From NCBI GenBank assembly GCA_043736395.1, contig JAYTCQ010000286.1, positions 1 through 47,140 on the forward strand: a stretch of DNA of 47,140 nt, read 5' to 3'. Within the stretch, counting starts at the first letter, position 1. Every line of letters begins with the position of its first letter. The notes under the pieces were generated by a model. That model searched no databases. It had not been told where the DNA came from and worked only from the letters and a program-made list of their open reading frames with translations. The DNA comes from JAFDVL01 sp043736395. GTDB taxonomy: Bacteria > Acidobacteriota > Blastocatellia > RBC074. Below are positions 8,607 to 17,764 of the stretch, piece after piece. The position numbers were made by a program, and so were the translations under genes.

Positions 8607-11600
8607 ATGAATCAGCAAGGAATGGTTAAGGCAGGCAGCTTCAATATCATTCGATGGATCGCGCTAGGGCTTCTTATAACGGGGATTACATTTGCTTATT
8701 CCACGCCATCCATTATTGGAAAGGCGCAAGTTAGTCAGAATTATGAAGGTCAGGTGGTTTCAACCGGCACTATCATCAATAAAAATGACTATGAGCAAAT
8801 TGCAAAGTCTGCCATTGGCATGATTACGATGAAAGACGGCAATGAATTTCAACGCGCAGATTGTGCCCCGCGGACAACTCTTGGCGATGGAAGAATTTCT
8901 ATTGGTGATGCCGTCCAGGCAATGCGCTATTCCGCCGGACTTGATCCGTTAACCGCTACCGGAGGCCCGTCAGCAGCGATTAAAATTGAAAGTGAGAAAG
9001 CTGGACTGGAAATGGCACGCGAAATAAAAGTTGGTCTGCCTACCTTTGGGCCAGGGACAGTGACCGTTCCACTAGAGCTGATTTCTTTGGGTAATGAAGC
9101 TGGCATGACTTTTACCCTTTCGTTCGATCCAACTAAACTAAGCAATCCGAATGTAGTACTTGGGACTGATGCAAGTGCCGGACTGTTACTCATTAATGCT
9201 GATCCGGTCACGCTTTTAGCCAACGGGAAAATTGCTGTTGGCGTCGTCCTTCCTCCTGGTCAGACCTTTGCAATGGGAACGCGTCAGTTTGCCAGAGTCA
9301 CATTTAATGTTGCTCAGGCAGCATATGGTTCGAGCACTTCAATTGGATTTAATAGCTCGCCGATTCCGCTGCAAGTGGCAGACGTGAATGGAAACCTGCT
9401 TGAGCAGGCAATTTTTACCGGCAACCAAAGCGTGCAGTTGTTAATCCCGGCTCCAACTTTGACTTCAATTTCGCCTAATTCGGTATTGGCTGGAAGTCCT
9501 GCCTTTATTATCACCGTTACAGGAACCAATTTTATTCCGCAATCAAAAGTTCGTTGGAATGGAGTTGATCTCGCGACTTCATATGTTAGCGCGACGACCT
9601 TGACGGCAATCGTTCCGGCTGCAAATGTGACGGTTGCTTTAGCTGTTCCTGCAAATATCTCAGTCTTTAGTCCTGCACCGGGCGGTGGCACGACAACTTC
9701 ATTACCATTTACGGTAAATAATCCAGTGCCAGTGTCCGGGACTTTGAGCAGCGCTTCCATCTTCGCTGGTTCGTCTGGGACGATTGATGTGAACGGGAGC
9801 GGTTTTGTGCCGGGTGCGATTGTCTATTTGAATGGAAGACCTTGCCCGACACGTTACATTTCAGGAACCAGAGTTTCCTTTGATTATTTGGCAGTGGATA
9901 TTGCTTGTGCCGGAGTTTACACAATTCGTGTAATTAATCCGACACCGGGAGGCGGCACTTCAGGGGCAATTACACTGACTGTGGCTCCGGTGATTTCGGC
10001 CTTGAATCCGACGATTGCGTACATTGGGAATGGAAACTTCCTGCTGACGGTGACGGGCGTCGGATTTTGTGAGGGCGCGAGAATTCGCTGGAATGGAACG
10101 CCGCGTACGACAACTTTTGTGAGTCCTACGCAGCTGACAACTTTAATTTTGGGTACTGAGCTGACAACGGCAGGACCAGTCAATATTTCAGTGATTACTA
10201 CAGATTTAGTGCCATCAGCTAATGCAACACTCACTGTCTCTGATTGTTCACCTGCGACTTCGACCATATCTCTGACGTCAGCAATTGATTTTGGGGATGC
10301 TGTGATTCCGGCTCGTGAACTGCAACCGACCTCCAGCCGTCCGTCCAGAACGTTCACGGTTGGCAACACGGGTTGTCAGGCCTTGACGGTTAATTTATCT
10401 GTTCTGCGTACCGGTGCAGATGTGACGAGCGGGAAGATTACGAATCGTGATGATAGTGCAACGTTCAATGTTTATCGGGTCACAGATGGCACTGCGACGT
10501 TATTGAATCTGGCAACGCCGGTGACCATTAATGGTTTTAGTTCGCAAACCTTCCGCATTGTTTTTGATCCGAAAATTCCGGCTCCGGCAGGTGCGATTAC
10601 GAACCTGGCAGCCAGCCAGATAATTCCGGATGAAATCGTTTCCACCTTACAAGTCTCACGAAGTACTGACGGCGCTGCGACAGTGCTCGGAAGCAGTACA
10701 TTGACCGGCAGAGTGCAAAACAATTCACGCTTTATCAATCCGTTGGCTCCACGCCTTGAACCACTTGTCGTCTTTACGAAATCAGGGGGGAATGAATTCA
10801 CGGTGGAGGCTTCGGGCTACGATGCGAACACTGATATTTATTACTACACGTATCAATTTTTTGATGCGAGCGGAAATAAAGTCGGTACGGCTCCCGGCTT
10901 TAATTTAGACCTGAAAAAACTTGGAATTTTAAAAGGTCAGAGCTTCAGTCTGGTCAAGAAATTTACTGCCGACGAATGTGGTTTGAATGCCAGCCGCGTC
11001 CAGGTATTTTTCTACGATAGCGTAGACAATGCATTTGCGACTTCGGCAGCGATTGGTACGGGACGCGGACGCCTCATCAATGCGACCAGTGTTTCGGCGG
11101 CCAGTTACAGCCCTTCAGCGATTGCGCCGGAATCCATTGCTGCCGCTTTCAGTGAAGGCTTTGGTGCTGAAACTGACAGTGCGAAATCTTTGCCGCTGCC
11201 CTCTGAACTGGGAAGCGTCAACGTTTTTGTGACGGATAGTAATAAGGTCGAACGCGCAGCTCCTCTGTATTTCGTTTCTCCTTATCAAATCAACTATCAG
11301 ATTCCTGTCGGCACGATGGACGGCGAAACTAAGGTTGTCGTCGCCTATAGAGGTGAAGTCATTTCAACTGGAACAATGACGGTGTCTTCGATGGCTCCTG
11401 CCTTGTTCACCGCAAATTCTGACGGGCAGGGAGCGCCAGCAGCCTACGTGACCAGAGTGATGGCAGATAATTCACAGGTGACCGAAGCCGTGGCGCAGTA
11501 CGATGCAGCGCAGAAGAAATTTATGCCTGCGCCAATTAATTTAGGGCCGCCCGAAGAACAGGTTTTCCTGACGCTGTTTGGTTCCGGCATTCGCAACCGG

Positions 11601-11798
11601 AGCGCCATTAGCAGCGTCTCCGCGAAAATCGCTGGCGTCGATGCCGAAGTCCTGTACGCGGGGCCGCAAGGCTACTTTGTTGGCGTAGATCAAGTCAACG
11701 TTCGAGTCCCGCGCGCCGCGCTGGTCAACGGCGAAGTTGATTTGGTGTTTTCGGTAGACGGAAAAAAGGCAAATACCGTGCGCGTTCATATCCGCTAA
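8607..11798 (+). CDS. Exported cohesin/dockerin-like, IPT/TIG and TIGR03437 surface protein
   Basis: A roughly 1,063-aa exported protein. After a hydrophobic signal segment (IIRWIALGLLITGITFAYS) there is a dockerin-like calcium motif (LGDGRISIGDAVQAMRYSAG), then a cohesin-like beta domain (about 145-270). Three IPT/TIG-type Ig domains follow (about 280-560, each with a G.NF or G.GF strand), then an ASPM/Hydin-like domain (FGDAVIP to FRIVFDP). The C-terminal TIGR03437 module has APLYFVSPYQINYQIP and AGPQGYFVGVDQVNV. It is likely a cell-surface or secreted adhesion/structural protein. I prefer ATG 8607 because AGGA sits eight bases upstream; the in-frame ATG at 8592 precedes that ribosome site. 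A terminator-like hairpin follows, and the FecR-like gene starts 108 bases downstream. Confidence 0.88.
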   Translation: MNQQGMVKAGSFNIIRWIALGLLITGITFAYSTPSIIGKAQVSQNYEGQVVSTGTIINKNDYEQIAKSAIGMITMKDGNEFQRADCAPRTTLGDGRISIGDAVQAMRYSAGLDPLTATGGPSAAIKIESEKAGLEMAREIKVGLPTFGPGTVTVPLELISLGNEAGMTFTLSFDPTKLSNPNVVLGTDASAGLLLINADPVTLLANGKIAVGVVLPPGQTFAMGTRQFARVTFNVAQAAYGSSTSIGFNSSPIPLQVADVNGNLLEQAIFTGNQSVQLLIPAPTLTSISPNSVLAGSPAFIITVTGTNFIPQSKVRWNGVDLATSYVSATTLTAIVPAANVTVALAVPANISVFSPAPGGGTTTSLPFTVNNPVPVSGTLSSASIFAGSSGTIDVNGSGFVPGAIVYLNGRPCPTRYISGTRVSFDYLAVDIACAGVYTIRVINPTPGGGTSGAITLTVAPVISALNPTIAYIGNGNFLLTVTGVGFCEGARIRWNGTPRTTTFVSPTQLTTLILGTELTTAGPVNISVITTDLVPSANATLTVSDCSPATSTISLTSAIDFGDAVIPARELQPTSSRPSRTFTVGNTGCQALTVNLSVLRTGADVTSGKITNRDDSATFNVYRVTDGTATLLNLATPVTINGFSSQTFRIVFDPKIPAPAGAITNLAASQIIPDEIVSTLQVSRSTDGAATVLGSSTLTGRVQNNSRFINPLAPRLEPLVVFTKSGGNEFTVEASGYDANTDIYYYTYQFFDASGNKVGTAPGFNLDLKKLGILKGQSFSLVKKFTADECGLNASRVQVFFYDSVDNAFATSAAIGTGRGRLINATSVSAASYSPSAIAPESIAAAFSEGFGAETDSAKSLPLPSELGSVNVFVTDSNKVERAAPLYFVSPYQINYQIPVGTMDGETKVVVAYRGEVISTGTMTVSSMAPALFTANSDGQGAPAAYVTRVMADNSQVTEAVAQYDAAQKKFMPAPINLGPPEEQVFLTLFGSGIRNRSAISSVSAKIAGVDAEVLYAGPQGYFVGVDQVNVRVPRAALVNGEVDLVFSVDGKKANTVRVHIR

Positions 11799-11805
11799 GA
11801 ATTCA

Positions 11806-11836
11806 GCGGGAGAGGCTCTCTGCTTCTCCCGTTTCT
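11806..11836 (+). terminator. Hairpin after the surface-protein gene
   Basis: CGGGAGA (11807-11813) pairs with TCTCCCG (11825-11831), followed by TTTCTGG. It begins eight bases after the stop codon. The T-run is weak, so it may only attenuate reading into the FecR-like gene. Confidence 0.5.
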
Positions 11837-11906
11837 GGCATTATTTAATTATCAATAAAAATCAGCAATCAACATTTACTGTTGATTTTCCTTCGGAGGA
11901 TAAGCA

Positions 11907-13607
11907 ATGAAGTTTACGAAATTAAGCGTTGTGGGATTAAGTCTGGCAATGGTTCTGACCAACCTGGTTCCCGCCGCGGCTCTCACATCGAAAGCTCCTG
12001 TCGCCGCTCCCGGTGCTATCGGGATCGTCGAATCCAACGGCAGCGTACTCATTAACGGACGTGAAGCAAAAGGATTTGTCACGGTTTGGGGCGACGAATT
12101 AGTGCAGGCTTCGTCTGAAGCGCGAATTGTTTTTGGCGCATTAGGCGAAGTAAAAATTGGAGCCGGGTCTTCGCTCCAACTGAAAATGGAAAATGCAAAA
12201 TTGCACGAAGCCGCCGGAACAAAGGCCTTCACTGCCGCGCTGCTGGGCGGAGAAATGAACGTCAACCTGCAATCAGAATCCGGCGCGTTAGTGAATTCTT
12301 CCAACTCAGAATTTACGGCTTCGCGCGGAGCTGATTTCAAAGTGAATTTGCAGGCCGGACATGCTTCCATTCAGGCCGGACGCGGCACGGTGTTAGCCAA
12401 CGCTTATTCATCACCAGCCAAACCGACAGATAACAAAATTCTGACTTCGACGACGACAAAAAAAGATGTGCAATATTTAGCCGTCAAAAAAATGGAACGT
12501 TTGATTGGAAGTTTTCAAATCAAAGCGCCACAAATTGTCTTAGCCGAAGCTTCACGACGTGAACAGGCGATGCAGGATTTGAATGCGAAGAAAGCGTCTT
12601 TCTTACGTTCACTTTCACTGACGTCTTCCGGCGCATTTTACGGCGCGACCAGAACGGAACGCAGCCCGCTCGTTTCAATGACGAAAACCATCGGCGCAGC
12701 TGAATCACTGAGCGGAATTTTAATCAATGGCAAACTCAGTACCGGACGCGAATCGCTCTGGGGCGGAGAAATTTTAGAAGCGCCGAAAAATTCCGGTGCG
12801 CGATTAACGTTTGATTCGCTCGCGCAAATCAGCCTCAACAGCGGAGCCAAAGCAAAAGTCTCCATCGAAAAAACAGGCGCGCAGGTGGACACTCGCGTGT
12901 TGGCGACGCAGCTTTTAAGCGGCAACGTCAATATCAAATTTGATGCCGAAGCCAGCGGCTATGTCCGTGCCGGAGATTCCGTGATGGCGGCTTCACGCGG
13001 CGCGAACTTCCGTGTCGATATGCGGGAAGGCAACGGAGCCTTGGATGTCAACAGCGGCTCTGTGATGGTCATTGGCGACTGGCGTGTCATCGCTCCGGCA
13101 GTGATTAAAGATTCAAAGACGGGCAAAGTTGGATTCGATTCCAAAACCTACAGCATCAAGCCTGCAAATTTGATTTCTATGTTCAATGTTGGCGTCAAAG
13201 GCTCACGCAGTATTGCGATGCGCGTGACGGATGAAAATAACAAACCTGTTTCCGAAGCAGCCGTGAAATTCACGCTGGAAGGATCAGGAATGTTAGGCTC
13301 AGCGATGTTCGGAACGAATACGGCAGAAGTGCTGACTGATAAAGAAGGCATTGCCAAAGTCGTGTATCACGCTGGCAAAGATGTCGGAGCTGCAACTGTG
13401 AATGCCGAAGTGCAAGGCACGAACGCGAAGAGTGCAACCCGTGCGAATGTGACCGCAGTGCAAGACGATAATTTCTTCTCGTGGCGCGGAGGCTTACCAG
13501 CCGTCATCGTAGCCGCTGCCGCCATCGGCATCGGCGCCGGAGTATGGGCGACACGGAAAGATCAATTGCCGATTAAGGGAATTGGCGATGCGGTGGTTGT
13601 GCCGTAG
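11907..13607 (+). CDS. Exported protein with two FecR-like domains, Ig domain and C-terminal membrane helix
   Basis: This 566-aa protein has a signal peptide (LSVVGLSLAMVLTNLVPAAA). Two related FecR-type beta regions follow. One is at about 30-170 (VESNGSVLINGREA, VWGDELVQ, FTASRGADFKVN). The other is at about 255-400 (GILINGKLSTGRESLWGGEIL, MAASRGANFRVD). A bacterial Ig-like domain follows (about 430-530, VKFTLEGSGML and TDKEGIAKVVYHAG). A hydrophobic helix (AVIVAAAAIGIGAGVWA) with a basic tail lies near the C-terminus. The domain is known from periplasmic signalling proteins, but no sigma/anti-sigma partner is visible here, so a structural envelope role is equally possible. GGAGGA lies six bases before the ATG. 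It is probably co-regulated with the upstream surface protein. Confidence 0.85.
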   Translation: MKFTKLSVVGLSLAMVLTNLVPAAALTSKAPVAAPGAIGIVESNGSVLINGREAKGFVTVWGDELVQASSEARIVFGALGEVKIGAGSSLQLKMENAKLHEAAGTKAFTAALLGGEMNVNLQSESGALVNSSNSEFTASRGADFKVNLQAGHASIQAGRGTVLANAYSSPAKPTDNKILTSTTTKKDVQYLAVKKMERLIGSFQIKAPQIVLAEASRREQAMQDLNAKKASFLRSLSLTSSGAFYGATRTERSPLVSMTKTIGAAESLSGILINGKLSTGRESLWGGEILEAPKNSGARLTFDSLAQISLNSGAKAKVSIEKTGAQVDTRVLATQLLSGNVNIKFDAEASGYVRAGDSVMAASRGANFRVDMREGNGALDVNSGSVMVIGDWRVIAPAVIKDSKTGKVGFDSKTYSIKPANLISMFNVGVKGSRSIAMRVTDENNKPVSEAAVKFTLEGSGMLGSAMFGTNTAEVLTDKEGIAKVVYHAGKDVGAATVNAEVQGTNAKSATRANVTAVQDDNFFSWRGGLPAVIVAAAAIGIGAGVWATRKDQLPIKGIGDAVVVP

Positions 13608-13633
13608 TTGTTGGTGAGAGAGTTATAAAATTT

Positions 13634-13672
13634 AAAAGCCTGATTTTTAGTGATGAAAATCGGGCTTTTGTT
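13634..13672 (+). terminator. Rho-independent-like terminator after FecR-like gene
   Basis: AAAAGCCTGATTTT (13634-13647) pairs with AAAATCGGGCTTTT (13656-13669) over 14 bp with one G-T pair. It lies 27 bases past the stop codon. A second small hairpin, CGCC TTTA GGCG, follows at 13681-13692. Confidence 0.75.
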
Positions 13673-13744
13673 CATAGTATCGCCTTTAGGCGAAGACTTT
13701 TGTTTGCTAAAATATTTTCGTAAAGGTCATTCACTAAAGATGGC

Positions 13745-14116
13745 TTATTTTAATTCCTGACCAAACTGTAACAAATATCCATTGCAATCCCGGATCGCAA
13801 ATTCGCGCATGCCGAAGTCGAAATTTTCTATGGGGTATTCTATTGGTGCTTTATCTTTCAACTCTTCCCAGACCGCATCTACGTCATCAACATTGAAGTA
13901 AATTGCACCTGTCAGCATTGGAGTTTCGAATTTTGAATGTTTGCTGCGGAGTGAAAACATGAGTTCACAATCATCCTTGGCAAGACAGACCCAGCAAGCA
14001 TTCTCAGCATCCGGGTAGAATGAAGTTGCAGTAAACCCCAATAAATCCTCATAAAATTTAATGGTCTGTCCGATGTCGGAAGCATCCAGCATCAATCTGA
14101 TGTTGTTCAGTCTCAT
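13745..14116 (-). CDS. VOC (glyoxalase/bleomycin-resistance fold) family protein
   Basis: This 123-aa protein is the usual length for a single-chain vicinal-oxygen-chelate protein with two beta-alpha-beta-beta-beta modules. The N-terminal motif (LMLDASDIGQTIKFYEDLLGF) and the C-terminal motif (EFAIRDCNGYLLQFGQ) are characteristic. The position usually holding the first metal ligand is Leu or Met rather than His or Gln. Metal binding is therefore doubtful and the activity cannot be named. It lies 88 bases downstream of topA on the same strand, separated by an inverted repeat, so it could be read through from topA or expressed alone. Confidence 0.85.
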   Translation of the reverse strand: MRLNNIRLMLDASDIGQTIKFYEDLLGFTATSFYPDAENACWVCLAKDDCELMFSLRSKHSKFETPMLTGAIYFNVDDVDAVWEELKDKAPIEYPIENFDFGMREFAIRDCNGYLLQFGQELK

Positions 14117-14128
14117 AGATATTAAAAG

Positions 14129-14200
14129 GAGTAGACGGGAGACAGTAGACGGTAGTTGATGATGTTAATCGTTCGACTCCCGTCTACTGTCTACTCTTTC
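14129..14200. repeat. Intercistronic inverted repeat of GTAGAC words
   Basis: GACAGTAGACGG (14141-14152) pairs with CCGTCTACTGTC (14180-14191), and outer GAGTAGAC / GTCTACTC words pair as well. The arms are built of repeated GTAGAC and GGGAGAC words. It fills the gap from five bases past the topA stop to 12 bases before the VOC start, the same arrangement as the GTGATGAGT elements elsewhere. Confidence 0.7.
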
Positions 14201-14204
14201 CATC

Positions 14205-16724
14205 CTACGCTTTCTTCGCAGTGGTCTTTTTCGTCGTCGTCTTTGCTGTAGCTTTCTTTGCTGCTGCTACTGGTTTCTCGCCAGTTGTATATTCGCATTC
14301 TGGACAACTGTGAATAGTTTCTTCCTTGCGAGCATTGAATTTTTCCAGCAGGAATGGATTGTTGCAGCTTGGGCAAGCCTGCGCGACGGGTTTATCCCAG
14401 TACACGCGGTCGCATTCGGGATAGGCGCCACAGCCGTAAAAGACTTTGCCACGTTTGGATTTTTTGACGACGATTTCGCCTTTGCAGCCGGGACGCGTAC
14501 ACGCTACGCCAGTCGTTTCGCGCTTGATGTATTTGCAGGCAGTGCAACCCGTATATTCACCGTACGGGCCTTGCTTGATGGCGATTTGCGCGCCGCAGTC
14601 AGGACAATTTTCATCCAGTAATTGCGGAGCCGCCATCACCGCGCCGGACTTCGCAATCTTGCGCGTCGTCTTGCAATCAGGATAACCCGTGCAGGCGAGG
14701 AACGATCCGAAGCGTCCTTTTTTCAGCACCATTCCTTTGCCACAATTTTCACAGGTTTCGTTGGCGTAAGGATTTTCGTCAGTGGCGACGCCTTCGGCAT
14801 TTGGTTCGCCAGTAGCAGTTGGCTTGACGATTTCGCGGGTGCTTTTGCATTCAGGGTAATTGGTGCAAGCCAGGAATTGTCCGAAGCGTCCAAACTTGAT
14901 CGCCATTCTGGAGCCGCATTTATCGCAGAGTTCGTCGGTCAGAATTTCCTGCCGCTTCACATCTTTCATGTGTTCCTGCGCAGATTTCAAATCAACTGTG
15001 AATTTATCGTAGAAGCCCTTCAGCGAATTCGTCCACTTGATATTTCCGGCTTCGATTTCGTCAAGTTCCTGCTCCATTTTTGCGGTGTATTCAATCGCAA
15101 AAAGGTCAATAAAACTTTCGATCAAAAGATCATTCACAATCATGCCGAGGTCAGTCGGATGGAATTTTCCTTCGCGCTTCTCGACATACTCGCGATCTTG
15201 AATCACGCTCATAATCGAAGAATAAGTCGAAGGTCGTCCGATGCCTTTTTCTTCGAGCGCTTTGACCAAAGTTGCTTCGGTATAACGCGGAGGCGGTTCA
15301 GTAAAATGTTGATTCGGAGTCAATGAATTCAATGCGAGCGCATCACCTTTGACAACTTTCGGAAGCTTCGCGGCGCGCTCTTCGTCCTCTTCATCTTTCT
15401 CGTCTTTGCCTTCTTCGTAGACGGCGAGGAAGCCGTCAAATTTCATGACAGAACCCGTCGCGCGGAACGTGTATTTTTCTCCGGCGGCAATATCAATCGT
15501 CGTTTGATCGAAAATCGCGGGCATCATTTGCGAAGCGACAAAACGCTGCCAAATCAGGCGATACAATGCGAGTTCATCTTTTTCTAAATATTGTGCGATG
15601 GATTCCGGCGTGTAAGAAACAGCCGTCGGGCGAATCGCTTCGTGCGCGTCTTGTGCATCTTTTTTCGAGCGGTACTGAATCGCTTTTTCCGGCAAATAAT
15701 TTTGACCGTAACGCGTGCCGACAAAATCGCGAACTTCACTCAAAGCCCCGTCAGAGACGCGCGTCGAATCAGTACGCATATAGGTGATTAATCCGACGGA
15801 GCCTTCGCCAACGTCTTTGCCTTCATAAAGTTTTTGCGCAATCTGCATCGTCTTCTTCGTTGTGAAGCGCAGTTTGCGGGAAGCTTCCTGTTGTAATTTT
15901 GAAGTGATAAACGGCGGCACAGGATTTCGTTTTTTCTCTTTGGTTGTGACTTCGGCGACGGTATATTTCGAACCTTCTAACTCTGCCAGAATTGCCTTCG
16001 CCTCAGCTTCATCTTTGATGTGAATTTCGTTTTTCTTCGTGCCTTGATCAAAGCCGGAACTCTTCACCGTCAGATCATTAATTCTAAAAAGTTTTGAATC
16101 AAAATGCGGTGGAAGCTGCGCTGCCAAGTTCGCCGTGACTGACCAATATTCTGTTTTGATAAAGGCCAGAACCTCGCGCTCGCGATCTACGACTAAGCGG
16201 ACGGCGACAGTTTGGACGCGTCCGGCGGACAGCCCACGCCTGACTTTATCCCACAGCAGCGGAGAAACCTGGTAGCCGACCAAGCGATCTAAAATTCTTC
16301 GGGCTTGTTGTGAATTTACTAAATTTTCATTGATCTGCGCCGGATGATTAAAGGCCTCGTTGACCGCGGCTTTGGTGATTTCATTGAACATCACCCGGAA
16401 GATTGGTTTTTTGCTTTTGCCTTTGCCGCCAACTTCTTCAGCAATGTGCCAGCCGATAGCTTCGCCTTCGCGGTCAGGGTCAGTTGCGATGAAAATCGTG
16501 TCCGCAATTTTAGCAGCGGCTTTCAATTCTCTGACAACTTTTTCTTTGCCGGGCATGACTTCGTAGGTTGGCTCGAAATTATTTTCGAGATCAACTCCAA
16601 GTCCTTTTTTCGGCAGATCTTTGATGTGACCGACCGAAGCGAGCACGGTATAATCTTTGCCAAGATATTTGTTAATGGTTTTCGCTTTGGCAGGCGATTC
16701 GACAATGACTAATGATTTCGACAT
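14205..16724 (-). CDS. topA: DNA topoisomerase I
   Basis: This 839-aa type IA topoisomerase relaxes negative supercoils through a tyrosine-linked single-strand break. The N-terminal Toprim domain is present (LVIVESPAKAKTI, and DPDREGEAIGWHIA with the metal-binding acidic residues). So are the SAGRVQT motif and the active-site tyrosine in GLITYMRTDST near residue 315. The C-terminus carries five Cys-rich zinc-ribbon modules (CDKCG, CENCG, CPDCG, CTRPGC and CPSC starts) and ends in a Lys/Thr/Ala tail that likely contacts DNA. The family usually has three or four ribbons, so five is at the high end. It is preceded by a long inverted-repeat spacer and followed by another repeat. Confidence 0.98.
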   Translation of the reverse strand: MSKSLVIVESPAKAKTINKYLGKDYTVLASVGHIKDLPKKGLGVDLENNFEPTYEVMPGKEKVVRELKAAAKIADTIFIATDPDREGEAIGWHIAEEVGGKGKSKKPIFRVMFNEITKAAVNEAFNHPAQINENLVNSQQARRILDRLVGYQVSPLLWDKVRRGLSAGRVQTVAVRLVVDREREVLAFIKTEYWSVTANLAAQLPPHFDSKLFRINDLTVKSSGFDQGTKKNEIHIKDEAEAKAILAELEGSKYTVAEVTTKEKKRNPVPPFITSKLQQEASRKLRFTTKKTMQIAQKLYEGKDVGEGSVGLITYMRTDSTRVSDGALSEVRDFVGTRYGQNYLPEKAIQYRSKKDAQDAHEAIRPTAVSYTPESIAQYLEKDELALYRLIWQRFVASQMMPAIFDQTTIDIAAGEKYTFRATGSVMKFDGFLAVYEEGKDEKDEEDEERAAKLPKVVKGDALALNSLTPNQHFTEPPPRYTEATLVKALEEKGIGRPSTYSSIMSVIQDREYVEKREGKFHPTDLGMIVNDLLIESFIDLFAIEYTAKMEQELDEIEAGNIKWTNSLKGFYDKFTVDLKSAQEHMKDVKRQEILTDELCDKCGSRMAIKFGRFGQFLACTNYPECKSTREIVKPTATGEPNAEGVATDENPYANETCENCGKGMVLKKGRFGSFLACTGYPDCKTTRKIAKSGAVMAAPQLLDENCPDCGAQIAIKQGPYGEYTGCTACKYIKRETTGVACTRPGCKGEIVVKKSKRGKVFYGCGAYPECDRVYWDKPVAQACPSCNNPFLLEKFNARKEETIHSCPECEYTTGEKPVAAAKKATAKTTTKKTTAKKA

Positions 16725-17110
16725 AAATATTCCAGAAAAATAATAGCGTGGCTGAATGCTCAGCCTATTAGCAATACACTTAAAGATGAAGCTGTGTCAA
16801 ATAGCACGAATTGTTTTCTGAACACAAGCGGGAAAATGGAAAAGTGAAATTCAGGATTATTCGGAATTTAAAGAATAGACCGCGGAGCGTGCGGATTAGG
16901 CGGGTTTAATCCAATCATTTATATTATTCGGGAAAGTAAAAGGAGACTGAGCTAAGGCTCAAAAACAAAATAGCTTATCCACGAAGTACACGAAGGTCAC
17001 GAAGAAAAGAATGAAGTAGCGACTGTGTAAATAAGGGATTTCCCCCTGCTTCGTGACCTTCGTGTACTTCGTGGATAAGCTGTTTTGTTTTTGATAATTA
17101 AATTAACAAG
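16725..17110. other. Divergent topA/trpF spacer of 386 bases
   Basis: The spacer separates leftward topA from rightward trpF and must hold both promoters. Its right third is filled by the 45-bp inverted repeat at 16960-17093, which ends 17 bases before the trpF ATG. The left part is AT-rich with no open frame worth calling. Confidence 0.6.
16960..17093. repeat. Long inverted repeat, 45-bp arms, CACGAAGTACACGAAGG type
   Basis: Arms 16960-17004 and 17049-17093 match as inverted copies over 45 bases with one mismatch, around a 44-base loop. Each arm holds CACGAAGTACACGAAGGTC beside an A-rich outer end. The near-perfect match implies recent insertion or ongoing correction. No transposase is encoded. 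Confidence 0.85.
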
Positions 17111-17764
17111 ATGAAGAATCCACGAATCAAAATCAAAATTTGTTGTATCAGCTCCATCGCCGAAGCGCGTCTCGCAATTTCTTATGGAGCCTCTGCGCTT
17201 GGGTTGGTTGGAAACATGCCCAGCGGCCCCGGCGTGATTGAAGACGAACTGATCCGTTTAATTGCGCAATCTGTCCCGCCACCTGTCGCTACATTTTTAT
17301 TAACCAGCGAAACATCTGCGGAGGCGATCATCGCGCATCATCATAGAACGTTCACAAATACGATTCAGATTGTCGATGTGTTGATTGATGAAAAATATGA
17401 TGAAATCCGCCAGACTCTGCCACAGGTGAAATTGGTGCAGGTAGTCCACGTTATCAATGAACAATCCATTGATGAAGCGGTGCGGCTTTCTGCCTCTGTG
17501 GATGCTTTATTATTAGATAGTGGAAATCCGAATTTAGCGGTGAAGGAACTTGGCGGAACGGGGCGTATTCACAACTGGAAACTCAGTCGAAAAATTGTCG
17601 AGCAAGTGAAAATTCCTGTCTTCCTCGCCGGGGGATTAAATGCTGAAAATGTAAAAGCCGCAATTGATGAAGTGCAGCCGTTCGGACTTGATTTGTGCAG
17701 TAGTGTGCGTACGAATGGCGCGCTTGACGACTTTAAGTTGGAAGAGTTTATGAGAGCGGTATAG
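17111..17764 (+). CDS. trpF: Phosphoribosylanthranilate isomerase-like protein (divergent TrpF)
   Basis: This 217-aa (beta/alpha)8 barrel matches TrpF in length. It has KICC at the first strand (family KICG, with the general-base Cys kept), VDALLLDS with the general-acid Asp, GGTGRIHNW in place of GGSG..FDW, and the phosphate-binding FLAGGLN and LDLCSSVR loops. TrpF converts phosphoribosylanthranilate to CdRP in tryptophan synthesis. No other trp gene lies in this window. Divergent glycines and a long N-terminal stretch leave room for a relative with a changed substrate. Its stop codon overlaps the first base pairs of a palindromic repeat, and it converges on hisA. Confidence 0.8.
   Translation: MKNPRIKIKICCISSIAEARLAISYGASALGLVGNMPSGPGVIEDELIRLIAQSVPPPVATFLLTSETSAEAIIAHHHRTFTNTIQIVDVLIDEKYDEIRQTLPQVKLVQVVHVINEQSIDEAVRLSASVDALLLDSGNPNLAVKELGGTGRIHNWKLSRKIVEQVKIPVFLAGGLNAENVKAAIDEVQPFGLDLCSSVRTNGALDDFKLEEFMRAV

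Noticed and set aside
11907..13607. Iron-responsive FecR anti-sigma regulator
   Set aside because: No cytoplasmic N-terminal anti-sigma segment, no sigma factor and no TonB receptor nearby; the protein has a cleavable signal peptide and two FecR-like domains.
14310..15326. Long plus-strand open frames opposite topA
   Set aside because: They are antisense shadows of a strongly conserved gene and their translations lack any family pattern.
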